From contig JADGJH010001078.1 of NCBI GenBank assembly GCA_027596945.1, positions 1-12,079 of the forward strand: 12,079 nucleotides of DNA, read 5' to 3'. Numbering within the stretch: position 1 is the first letter of the stretch; every line of letters starts with the position of its first letter. Shown here in pieces: positions 1 to 8,574 of this stretch. The notes beneath the pieces are model-generated. The model had not been told where the DNA came from. It did not search any database and saw only the letters and a program-made list of their open reading frames with translations. Origin of the DNA: Physocladia obscura. Lineage: Eukaryota; Chytridiomycota; Chytridiomycetes; Chytridiales; Chytriomycetaceae. A program made the translations under genes and the position numbers.

Positions 1-320
1 GCAGCTGTTTTTTTCTTTTTGATCAGTTTTTTTATAATAATTTTATATATTTATTTTAAATAAATACAGGCAGACAATGGCCAAAGTAGCTCTGTTGTCT
101 GACAGGTGTCTGCACGCTGCGTGCATTGGCGTAAATCCTTGTGGGTAACCTCGACGTTGCGCAGCTGTTTTTGTTTCGTCAATTAAATAGATTTTTATTT
201 AAGAAAAACAATGACAAAACTCACCGTGAATAGCCGAGCTTATGCTTGGTGCATTCCCTGTGCTGCGCGCATTAGCGCCGCCTCCTATGGATGGCGCGTT
301 GATGTTGCGCGGCCTGTTTT
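1..320. repeat. Diverged tandem repeat, unit about 150-160 bases, upstream of the regulator gene
   Basis: Three blocks recur in order. GCAGCTGTTTTT at 1-12 is identical to 161-172. GCTGCGTGCATTGGCG at 116-131 matches 262-277 at 14 of 16 bases. GACGTTGCGCAGCTGTTTTT at 153-172 matches 301-320 with two mismatches and a one-base gap. The two GC-rich blocks are spaced 37 and 39 bases apart in the two copies, so they moved as one unit. An AT-rich run follows the CAGCTG block in both left copies. The leftmost copy is cut by the window start, so more copies may lie outside. It could be a minisatellite or a duplicated regulatory segment; the sequence does not decide which. Confidence 0.6.
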
Positions 321-736
321 AACTTGTTGTGGTACATTTTCGCAACAGTTTGTTTTTTTGTCCTTTGAAATTGAAAAACTGTAGCACATGTTTTCACTTG
401 TGGTTTGATAGTGCGCAGAAAATTGAAGCACTCTGATTATTCTGCTTCTTTTGTATTTGATAAAACATGTGACTGCTGTCCAAAGATGGTATTTTCTTCG
501 TTTGCAAGCCATTCATTAATATTTCTCACCACAGCTATTTCTTTTGCAGCAGTATTTTCGCAAATTTTAACATATAATGTTTGAATGTGTTTGAATGGTG
601 AAGGAAGATTTTTTGTGTTGGTTGATTTGAAACCTAAAATTTACTGCATCTCCTCATTGGAAACGTCAACATTTTAACTTTTTTCTGGAGACCAAAGTGA
701 GAGTCCCAAGTTATCAAGTGTAGGATACTGTTATCA
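321..736 (+). promoter_or_regulatory. Probable promoter and 5' leader of the zinc cluster gene, with short upstream ORFs
   Basis: No gene is visible here. No convincing TATA box or transcription start could be fixed. Close to the start codon there are upstream ATGs: 577-594 (5 codons plus stop), 585-677 (30 codons plus stop) and 595-630 (11 codons plus stop). All end before position 737. An in-frame TGA at 698-700 closes the main frame, so the ATG at 737 is the first in-frame start after a stop. Whether the upstream ATGs are in the mRNA depends on the unknown transcription start. Confidence 0.4.
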
Positions 737-3700
737 ATGTTTGATTACGATGAATCAAAGGCACAGAAGAAGCGGCGGATGGAAGTCGATGCCACGAACC
801 TAGGCTTCGATGATTGCAATGATCTCGATGGCAATTATGGCAACGAAGACAACGATAACGACAATGATAATGATAATAACGACACTATAAATGGCAATGG
901 AAATTACAACGAAGCAAATCAAGCTTCGTCAGCAGTTTTGATTTCTACAAAAATCACCAAATCTGGCAAAGAGAGTAACCGCAAGCGCATAACACGCGCA
1001 TGTGATCCATGCCGCCGCAAACGTGCAAAATGCTCAGGAGACACGCCATGTGTGTTGTGCGTTGCCAAGCCGCATCTATGTGTATACGTACGTTCTGCCC
1101 TGTTAGGTTTGGTGATTACTAATCAGCTTATCCAAGGCTCCGCTCTCCAAAACCAAGCGAGAAGACGTGGACGGCACTGCTGCCAACTCTTCGCATTCGG
1201 CATCCTCATCGGCCGCAAGACTTGATACAATTGAACGTCGACTTGGTTCTATCGAAAATGTTTTGTCTCGCGTTGTTCCTTTATTGGAAAAGTTGTTGGT
1301 AACGTTGCAAACTACTCAACAACAGCGACAACAAAAACAAAAACATCAACAGCAGCAGCAAGAGCAGCAAAATTCTGTCGTAAGGATGCCTCAACAGTCG
1401 ACGTTTTCGCCTTCAATTCCCGCAATTTCTTTGGCCCACCTTCTACACGACACCAACGATACTTCTTATAAAACTGGCGGTTTTTTAGTTAATACTGAAG
1501 AAACAGCTTTAACTTTTTGGGGAAGTACTAGTGCGCTCGGTGGAAGCACGAACAATGTCCACCTTTACAAGTCAATTCCGCGTTATGTAAATGGCACTTT
1601 GATGGTTCATATTCCGGCAAGAACAATTCAACAGGAGGTTCGAGAGTCGCAATCGACCAAAAACACCCCTTTAGGTTCTCGAAGCAGTCAGCATAGCATA
1701 TTTCCAATCAGAAGGGCTGAATTTAGTGATATTGGGGAATCAAGACAGCAGAGCGAAAATGGAAATTCATTAAAAAGAGGAGATTCGACAAGTAAATTGG
1801 GTTCGATATTATCATCTTCGTCGTTTTCAACGCTTTCTGTTTTACTTGAACCTGTTCAACTTTCTGATATTATTCCGTTTCCTGAAACGTTTATTGACAT
1901 GATTTTAACGAATTTCTGGGAGCAATTTCATGTGAGTTGATAAAAAAATTGCAATTATAAATGGAACTTCAATCATTGCTAAAATACTTCAAAAAAACAA
2001 TACTCTTTATTTCAGCCACAGTTTCCGCTAGTCAATCAATTATGGTTTACCAGCGAACTAAAAAATTTGCGAAGCCTTCCATGTATAAGCGTTGAATCTC
2101 ATTGGCGTTTTATTCTTCTTTTGACGTCGATTGTCGCGCTGATGGTTAATTTCACTCCCTCTCTCTCCATGAAATTGTTTATCTCAAAAGTTCCAACAGC
2201 AACAGCAAAATCTGAACAGAAATCCGAAAGCGAAGCTGTCTTGAAACATTTACTCGACTCGTATAAAAAAATTTTGTTTGATCATTTTGAAATTGCCGAT
2301 GTGATCGTTATTCAAAGTTTGTTGTTTGTGGTTATGGTTAGTGCTTTTGGTCGTGGATCGAGATTTACTGGCACATGGGGATATATGGGGCTTGCAGTCA
2401 GATTTTCATATGAGGTTAGAATCATTCTTTTTCTTTTTGTTTTATATATTCACATTATAATACAGCTGGGATTGCATCGTAGTATCAAAGAACTTGGAGT
2501 TCAACATCCCACCTTCGACAGGGATTCCATTGAGTTGAGAAACAAAACTTGGCATTGCGTCAATATCATGGAAACATACACATGCATTTGGACTGGACGA
2601 CCACTTGGCACTAATGCTAGTGACTGGGATGCAGAGTACCCGTCTGGAAAATCTCAAGAGATGGTACTATTGCGACAGCACATTGACCTCGTTCTAGTAA
2701 TAGGAAAAATTTTGCGTTTCGCAAACCGCGCACAACAAGTCGACGTCGATTTGTATGTGTCGGATATTACCCAACAACTGGAAAAATGGTGGATGCAACT
2801 TGACGACAACTGGCGCAATAATAAATTTCACAATCGATGGAACAGCCAAGCCATGATGTCGCTGATGTATCATAGCGCCGTAATTCTATTCCACCGCTCT
2901 GCGTTTTTTAAAATTGACCACCCGGACTGCTTAAATTCATCGCGAGCGATCACGGCGCTTGTTTCTCGATTTGAAACTGGGCCCATTGAAGACGAATGTA
3001 TCGTCTTGTTCCCAACGTTTACTTATTGTGCTATGATGGCATGTACAGTTCAGATCAACGGAATGCTTTCTAGCAGTGCAAGCGGCGATACTGTTCGGTT
3101 TTTTATGGCAGTTAGAGATTTGGAAATGTGTATGCGAGTGTTTGAAAATTTGCGCGGAACTTTCATCAATGCGGAAAGATGTTGGAAAACTGTTATGGAT
3201 TTTTTAGTTGCAAAAGGAATTAAACTGGACGAACTTGTAAAATCCGCACGGAATAGTGCGGAGAATTTAGGTATTTCTTTAGTATCCTCATCCTCATCTT
3301 CATCTTCTTCGTCATCTCCATCCGCCTCTGTCTCGTTCAAATCGGAGTCTGTTGAAGCGCCGATACTTGGAACATTACCTGGCACAACACCTTTGACTGA
3401 AGGACTCAACAGTTTAGATATTACCTCGTGGTCAAAAGATTTGACAGATTCGCGGAAACTGTATATTCAACCAATTGGCGCATCTGGATCCTCATCGTCA
3501 AATTTAAATGGTTTAAGCAATGGATTAGGTTTATTGGATGGGCTGTCGCTATTTGATTTAGCTGGTTTGGGCGGTTTGAACGGAATGATAGAAACAGATT
3601 TCCATTTCACTGGTTTGCCGCCACAACAACAGCAGCATCAACAGCAAAATCAATTGTTTACAGAGTCGCTGTTTCCCCAACAACCGCAATTATTTCAGCC

Positions 3701-4022
3701 GCATCTTCAACAGCAGCAGTTTCAACAACAGCAAATTAATCAACTGGCAAATAATTATGCCGGTCGAACGCTACCGCAGTTTGTCCAATCGCCGATGCGG
3801 CTTCAAAGACAGCAGTCATTATTTCCGTCTCCACAACACCAGCAATTGCATCAAATACATCATTTCGCAAATAATGATCAACACGAAATCCAAGGTGGTC
3901 ATCAAAGTCACGTGCAAATACATCAGCAAAACCAACGGTTACAACCTCATGTTTTAACTTCACCTTTGGTATTGAAGCCGTTGTGTGGTGTTGGTGGAAT
4001 GGGAATGAACTGGAGTAAATAG
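737..4022 (+). CDS. Zn(II)2Cys6 fungal transcription factor, four exons (737-1087, 1137-1931, 2016-2414, 2466-4022)
   Basis: Predicted nuclear DNA-binding regulator of 1,033 residues. Seen in order: an acidic Asn/Asp-rich N-terminus (about 25-50); a basic stretch; a canonical zinc cluster with cysteines at 89, 92, 99, 105, 108 and 115 (spacing 2-6-5-2-6); a linker; a leucine-heptad coiled coil (about 145-174), which in this family mediates dimerisation; a Gln tract (178-195); and a fungal-specific transcription factor domain (PF04082 type) from about 359 to 760. The last is recognised by AVRFSYE-LGLHR across the exon 3/4 junction and GRP at 559-561. The tail has 11 serines (789-799), a Gly/Leu-rich stretch with LLDGLSLFDLAGL, and a Gln/His-rich region (902-1008), typical of activation regions. 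All introns are phase 0. The ATG at 737 follows an in-frame TGA at 698. Target genes and ligand cannot be inferred, and I assign no orthologue. Confidence 0.93.
1088..1136 (+). other. Intron 1 of the regulator gene (49 bases)
   Basis: Donor GTACGT, branch point TACTAAT at 1117-1123, acceptor AAG at 1134-1136, about 14 bases after the branch adenine. The nearer CAG at 1124-1126 is too close to the branch point and would break the frame. Removal joins the last cluster residues CVY to APLSKTKRED and then to the coiled coil. A second in-frame donor GTATAC at 1082 would delete only Val-Tyr after the last cysteine; I prefer 1088 because an aromatic residue two places after that cysteine is common in the family. 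Confidence 0.85.
1932..2015 (+). other. Intron 2 of the regulator gene (84 bases)
   Basis: Donor GTGAGT right after the His codon, acceptor TTTCAG at 2010-2015 with a pyrimidine-rich approach, possible branch site TGCTAAA near 1978-1984. In-frame stops follow the donor, so it must be removed. Splicing gives FWEQFH joined to PQFPLVNQLWF, the usual start of the fungal-specific domain. Confidence 0.9.
2415..2465 (+). other. Intron 3 of the regulator gene (51 bases, in frame and stop-free)
   Basis: Donor GTTAGA, acceptor ATACAG. No good branch-point motif is visible. Removing it joins AVRFSYE to LGLHRSIKEL, which restores the most conserved motif of the fungal-specific domain. That is the main reason for calling it an intron although the frame is open through it. 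If retained it would add 17 mostly hydrophobic residues (VRIILFLFVLYIHIIIQ). Confidence 0.85.
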
Positions 4023-4173
4023 CATTTCAATTCGACTTATCGGCGAGAAGCGTTGAAAAAGAAAATTTAAACTGCCGAACATTTAACTAAAGCTAACCGC
4101 TATTATTTTCATCACGTTTTAAGTTTGTTTGAAAACATTGAATACAGTGGCCATTGTTTTGTTCAGAACAAAA

Positions 4174-4188
4174 AATAAAATAAATAAA
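4174..4188 (+). terminator. Overlapping AATAAA polyadenylation signals
   Basis: Three AATAAA hexamers start at 4174, 4179 and 4183, about 150 bases after the TAG stop (4020-4022) of the regulator gene, in an A-rich run. The position fits 3' end formation for that gene. The exact cleavage site is not visible. Confidence 0.55.
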
Positions 4189-4189
4189 G

Positions 4190-5230
4190 CATAGATTAGT
4201 TCAGAGTTTTTTTTAGCCTGAAAAATTTGAACGTATTTTCTTTAAAATCCAGGTCATTTGAAAAATTTCCATGCTACTGCTACAATTTTTTATGCAGAAG
4301 TTAAGAGTTGGAAAGCTTGTGTTTCAAACAGTTTTGTTTTTATGAATATGATATAAATTTATAATCCCAAACAGTTGCTTTTACAAATTTTTTTTCTGAG
4401 ATTGGTATGGTCGAACAAAAGAAAAACGCTTTAGTTTGGAGTTGAAAGAATCGGATGATGTGAACTAAGCGTAAATTTGAAGTAGAGTTGTCGTGGCTCG
4501 TACAACTGGATGAAATGCGAATTATGACGCACACTGCGTCATGCCAAATCTTAAATCTTTGAGGTAAATCAACTTCGAGAATACGAAGAGTTTGAATTCT
4601 TCTTTATGTAAGCCCGGGGGCGATGTTTTTGCAGAAGTTTTGTTTGTTTAACGTTGAAATTTATAAAAAGTTTGGAAGTATTTGAGCCAAATTTTCGCAA
4701 TTTCTTTAAGTTGATCTGGGTTGCAGCTGCGCTTGATCCAATTATCATAAATATACAGCGTCTCCGCAAAATAATCTCGCGTTTTCGCCAGTACGCGCGG
4801 TTATCAAACTAACTCCTGATTATTATTGAAAGTGCGATCAATCATCGGCTTTTTTCAACATCGACACAAATCTCGTGCAAATACAAGAGTATCGCTGACC
4901 TCTTGCGTAATTGTAGACACAAAAATTTCTTAGTTAAAAGGCCGATAGCATTAACGTAATAGTGCAAAGCAGAGAGGTTTGACGTAAATTCGAGTGGAAA
5001 ATAATCCTAATAGACGCTTTTGAGTTGACACGTAACGAGTTGGGTTTATGTGAAACGTGAAAAAAAAAAAAAGCTGCTCAGAAAAAGAGCGTTTTTGAAC
5101 GTATAATGTTTGAATTCCCTTGCTCACAATAACAATAATAAGATGAAACAGTTGACATCTTCGCCTATCTGGCAGAAAAAGTTCAAAAAATCCGAATCCA
5201 ATTTGTTGCAGAACATAACCAAAGATTATT
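4190..5230. other. Intergenic stretch, no gene recognised
   Basis: About 1 kb of AT-rich sequence. The longest frames are 60-70 codons on the minus strand and resemble no protein I know; this is expected by chance at this base composition. Notable items are the inverted repeat at 4524-4542 and a run of 13 A near 5060. A weak resemblance of 4255-4285 to the downstream 1-kb repeats is not good enough to call another copy. Confidence 0.5.
4524..4542. promoter_or_regulatory. Perfect inverted repeat resembling paired bZIP half-sites
   Basis: ATGACGCA and TGCGTCAT face each other across a 3-base spacer, 8 of 8 bases paired. Each arm contains TGACGCA, close to the TGACGT/TGACTC cores bound by fungal bZIP factors. 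It lies about 500 bases after the regulator gene stop and is not followed by a clear gene, so a regulatory role is only a possibility. It could also be a chance palindrome. Confidence 0.3.
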
Positions 5231-5398
5231 AAATTAGATTGAGTGGCAAATTATCGCATATATTTACCGACAACTCGCGACAGCTCATTCATATTGAAAA
5301 TATCAATACCTTCTAGTACAATATTTTAATCGTCACCAAAATTTCCTGAATATGTCCATTATGCTTTCACTTTTTGAATTTTCACAGAATTATCCATC

Positions 5399-5602
5399 TC
5401 AAACACCATTACCAGAGCCATAAACTATTATATTTATAATGGCAACGGACCTCTTCGCCGAGTCAGCATTAATCCAAATCAAGCAAAAACTGAGTATATC
5501 GTATGAAACGCTGTGTGTAGGTGCAGTTTCAAGCATTGCTTGATTTGCCCTATACTGCTAAACTGAAAAACCGCTGTTGGATTCGAAACTTCGAATAAAT
5601 TG
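5399..5602 (-). pseudogene. Repeat copy 1: relic of a minus-strand coding frame
   Basis: Sixty-eight codons line up without indel, for the first 30 residues or so, with the open frame of copy 2. QFIRSF matches QFLRNF and QAMLETAPTHSVSYDIL matches QEILEDAPPYNLSRNIL. The frame is broken by an internal TAG where copy 2 has TGG (Trp), and it ends earlier at the TGA at 5399-5401. I do not recognise the protein and see no signal peptide, membrane segment or catalytic motif. No clear start codon is in frame upstream, so this is a fragment, possibly one exon of a longer ancestor. Confidence 0.45.
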
Positions 5603-6402
5603 TCTCGGGTGATGCTATTTGACATTAGTCCGTTGAAAAGCTTATTGACTTTTGATCAGAGCAGCCTTTCCAAATATTCAAGGAACGCAAACACTCGGCA
5701 CACGCGATAAGAGAATATTAAAAGAATTAAATATAATGCAAAAATTTTGGTCATATATCTTTAATCGTGTTTTCGGGCCTATTTCGAAGCCTATTTAAAC
5801 CCTCAGTCATGCTGAATTGTTTCGATTGTTACTGAAGCCATAAGAACTCGTTGATTAAAGATCAAATCACGCATCCATGAATGTTTCTATTGGCGCATTT
5901 CAACGGAGTTAATAGAAAATATTCGAAACAAGTGGGTGAATGAATCTAACGCGGCAAATATCTGTGCTATATCGACATTGGCAAAATCACGCTAATAGCC
6001 CAAACAAGAGAATTTTGACGAAACATTGAAATAATCTAAAGAAGTTGAAATCGAGTTTAAATCGGAAGGAATAGACTGGAGCAAAACGAAACCAACAAGA
6101 AAGTTTCTCGCAATAGAGGAATTGTCGAAAACAGTTGAATAAATGCCCTCCGTTGATATAAAGTCTGCGCGGTTTCACCGCAAACATATTTGCTCGTTCT
6201 AGACAAAATGACTTGCTGTAGAAGGTCACGAAAGACTAAAAAACATATGCTGAGATTCAAAGTTGAAAGCAGAGCGTGTATTTACCAGAATTTCGTAACG
6301 ACAAATTCGCGCTGACGAGATCAATGGATCAAATATACTTTCTTGATTATATCCAAATCTTTTGAACATTCATTTCCTAACTCTAATGCTATCTTCCTCA
6401 GC

Positions 6403-6723
6403 TTACCATAGGATATTCGACATCCCTTTTCCCTTTGTCACATCTATTACTGCTGTGTGTCCCCTACAAGCAAATATCTGAAGGACAAAGACTTTCTCCA
6501 ACAAAGAAACTTCAGCGCGAATCAAGCGACTGCACAGTATATTTCGCGAAAGATTGTATGGAGGTGCGTCTTCAAGTATTTCTTGAAGCGTATCATATGT
6601 CCAAACTCGAAGACAGCTGTTTAAGTCGAAATTTCGAAGAAATTGCAATATAACAATGAGTTCGCGAATCTCAGCAGAGGTAAGGTGATTTCTGCAACAA
6701 GTACTTGAGGCATCGCTGCTCAA
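6403..6723 (-). pseudogene. Repeat copy 2: best-preserved member, 106-codon open frame, unknown protein
   Basis: Open on the minus strand from about 6723 to the TAA at 6403-6405. The frame begins with TTG rather than ATG. A GTAAGT donor-like site lies just before it on the same strand (6728-6733), and a TTGTTGCAG acceptor-like site lies inside, near 6690. It may therefore be an exon rather than a whole gene. The core, from the Gln codon at 6643-6645 to the end, is the part shared with the other two copies, with QEILEDAPPYNLSRNIL as the best block. It is predicted soluble and mixed in charge, with Cys and Leu scattered. I recognise no family. A small functional gene is possible, but lack of an ATG and decay of both neighbours favour a relic. 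Confidence 0.4.
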
Positions 6724-7447
6724 ATACTTACGAATTTTTAATCACAATCGCGAAAAATGTTTTGAAAAAGCCAAAGACTTAACAAGTAGATGGCTGCGAA
6801 TACTGGAAAATTTAATATTGTTGGCTCATCGTCGTATGAAATCTCGAATTGCTAGCTATATGGCAGTATGAAATCTCGAGCGAGTTCTCGTGTATATTCT
6901 CAAACATATTTGAGAGTTTCAGTTATATGAATTTGTTTCACTTGTTTTTCTGTTTCCATGCGAAGACGTGGATAGTGATCCAATTGCTGAACGAACAAGC
7001 TACTCTTCGAAAAAAATTACTTCGTTTCTTTCAATGAATGAGTCAGTGTATTTTGGATAGAATCAAATTAGGGAAGTATTCGAAACAACAATAAAAGGGA
7101 TGCGAAAGCGTCGCAAGGATATGTTCGAACGTGGTTGAATTTATCATGTTTGCAACGCAACAATATTACTTTCTTAATCATGATGTCAGTACGGTCATCC
7201 AACCAATATTATCGATCGTTTGGGATTAAAAAAATATAATTTATATCGCTGCAGAAGTGGAATAACGACCATATATTAGATTGAGTTTCAAAAGTTGAAA
7301 GGAGGTTTCTATTCACCAGAATTTTATGACAGTCAATTCACGCAGAAATCAAAGGATCAAAGTATATTGTAGTTCTTGCACTTAAATTTCCTGAACATGG
7401 CCACACATCTGTCATTTCGAAAGCTTCCGTTTTTTTTAGCTCTAGAG

Positions 7448-7633
7448 TTAATTCTTTCGAACTTTACTCTTTCCCTCACTTTTTCCATAGCTATTATTTA
7501 TTGTGTGAACGACCGCAGGCTAGCCTGAGAAACACGAAGGACATCCTTCGGGAGCCAACTTCAGGGCTAATAAATACGAATCAAGCGTATCACGTGGAAG
7601 TCTGTGTAAAGGTGTTGCTTCAAGTATTACTTG
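7448..7633 (-). pseudogene. Repeat copy 3: relic of the same minus-strand frame
   Basis: From the Gln codon at 7631-7633 the frame runs 61 codons to the TAA at 7448-7450, co-linear with copy 2 without any indel. QVILEATPLHRLPRDTL matches QEILEDAPPYNLSRNIL, and a later His-Thr pair is shared. One internal TAG interrupts it. Upstream, QFLRSFD (about 7655-7678) is recognisably the same as QFLRNFD of copy 2, but the stretch between differs in length by 11 bases, which shifts the frame. It therefore cannot make the same protein unless spliced. Confidence 0.45.
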
Positions 7634-8094
7634 TATGGCGAACTAATAGTGAGCAGCTTGAGTCGAAACTTCGAAGAAATTGCCGCAGATCAATTAACGC
7701 GCAAAGTCTGCGACATGTTGTAAGTATTTAACCTGAGTTTTTTCGGTTGTTTATGCAGGTTCGCTCATTTTTTAAGACTGTCAGGACCTTCATAAACAGT
7801 TTAACAAACTCGCATCAAGTACTTGCCTTGCCACCCGAGATGAAAAAAGCCCACAAATATTGAAGACTCGGATTTTTGTTTTACTTTCTGATTCTACAGG
7901 ATCTCGAGTATACTTCTGTGTATGAACTTTTCAGTTATAAAAACGTTTGCTTCGCCTTTTCCAAATCTCGCGTATAATAATAGCCGTAGAAGATTTTGCA
8001 GTTGAACGAACGGGTTGTCTCTGCAAGATAATCAAACTGTTTTTGTGCACTACTCAATGATTTTGTGAATTCAATGAATGAACACGCGAAGTAA

Positions 8095-8574
8095 TGCGGG
8101 GGTAGAATCAAAAAATTGTGGGCAACCGTGACTTATAAGATCAACTTACGTCTATTTTCTCTCAACGCTTTTCCAGCTTTGAACTCCTCTTATTTTCAAC
8201 GCTGTTACATCAACCACCAATTTGCCAGCCAACAAATGATGAAGTTACGAGCAGGCAAAGTTGTTACGCGATCCAAAGAAGCAATGCAAACTTTCGTCGA
8301 AACAAATATTCTATTCCCGTCGCCAGTGAAGATTCATGGGCAATTTCCGTTTTCGAAATCCTTCTATGACCAGAGTCAAAATGAACAAAAGGAGGCAATG
8401 ACATAGCCCATCTTCCTTAACGAATTCGCTCAAGTGAAAAGAGCATATAATCACTTACAAAGATTGATATGTTTGTGTGGGATAGGGCAATGGAGGGCTA
8501 TGTGCGCGTTCCAAACAAAAGTAAGTAGGAATAATTTAAACAACATCCAACTGTACTACAGCGAGACTGATTAA
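8095..8574 (+). pseudogene. Possible decayed coding frame of unknown identity
   Basis: One plus-strand frame stays open for 160 codons except for a single TAG at 8404-8406; about nine stops would be expected in random sequence of this composition. The translation looks protein-like (for example FAQVKRAYNHLQRLI after the TAG), but I recognise no family and see no good start. A GTAAGT donor-like site at 8521-8526 and a TACTACAG acceptor-like site ending at 8561 would define a 41-base intron. It overlaps the end of repeat copy 3 slightly. It could be chance, an old gene relic, or an exon. Confidence 0.2.

Larger units (their letters stand above)
5233..8112. repeat. Three diverged direct repeats, period about 1,040 bases
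   Basis: Cores lie at about 5233-5950, 6248-7085 and 7275-8112. Shared landmarks appear in the same order. TCGAAAYTTCGAA begins at 5583, 6626 and 7663 (steps 1043 and 1037). TTCAAG within GTGYNNTTCAAGYATT begins at 5528, 6571 and 7619. ATTTCCTGAAYATG occurs at about 5341 and 7387, with a weaker match near 6371. TCAGTYATRYTGAATTGTTTC-like sequence lies at about 5803, 6919 and 7931. The second and third copies also share CCAGAATTT near 6295 and 7316, and TTCAATGAATGA near 7030 and 8070. Sequences between the cores (about 298 and 190 bases) do not align well. By eye the copies are perhaps 60-70% identical in the best blocks. No transposon ends were found, so tandem duplication of a gene-sized segment is the simplest origin. 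Confidence 0.7.

Noticed and set aside
285..512. 75-codon minus-strand ORF upstream of the regulator
   Set aside because: Overlaps the tandem repeat and presumed promoter, resembles no protein, and has a length expected by chance.
2442..3963. Minus- and plus-frame ORFs of 66-119 codons inside the regulator gene (2442-2657, 3050-3409, 3736-3963, 3757-3957)
   Set aside because: They lie within exon 4 of the regulator (2442-2657 also reaching into intron 3) in other frames; their composition follows from the Ser- and Gln-codon repeats of the real frame.
4190..5230. A fourth copy of the 1-kb repeat before copy 1
   Set aside because: Only a short AAAATTTCC-ATGC resemblance near 4265; the TCGAAA and TTCAAG landmarks are absent at the expected offset.
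5233..8112. RIP (repeat-induced C-to-T mutation) as the cause of repeat decay
   Set aside because: One TGG-to-TAG change between copies 2 and 1 fits, but CpA dinucleotides remain common and many differences are transversions or indels.
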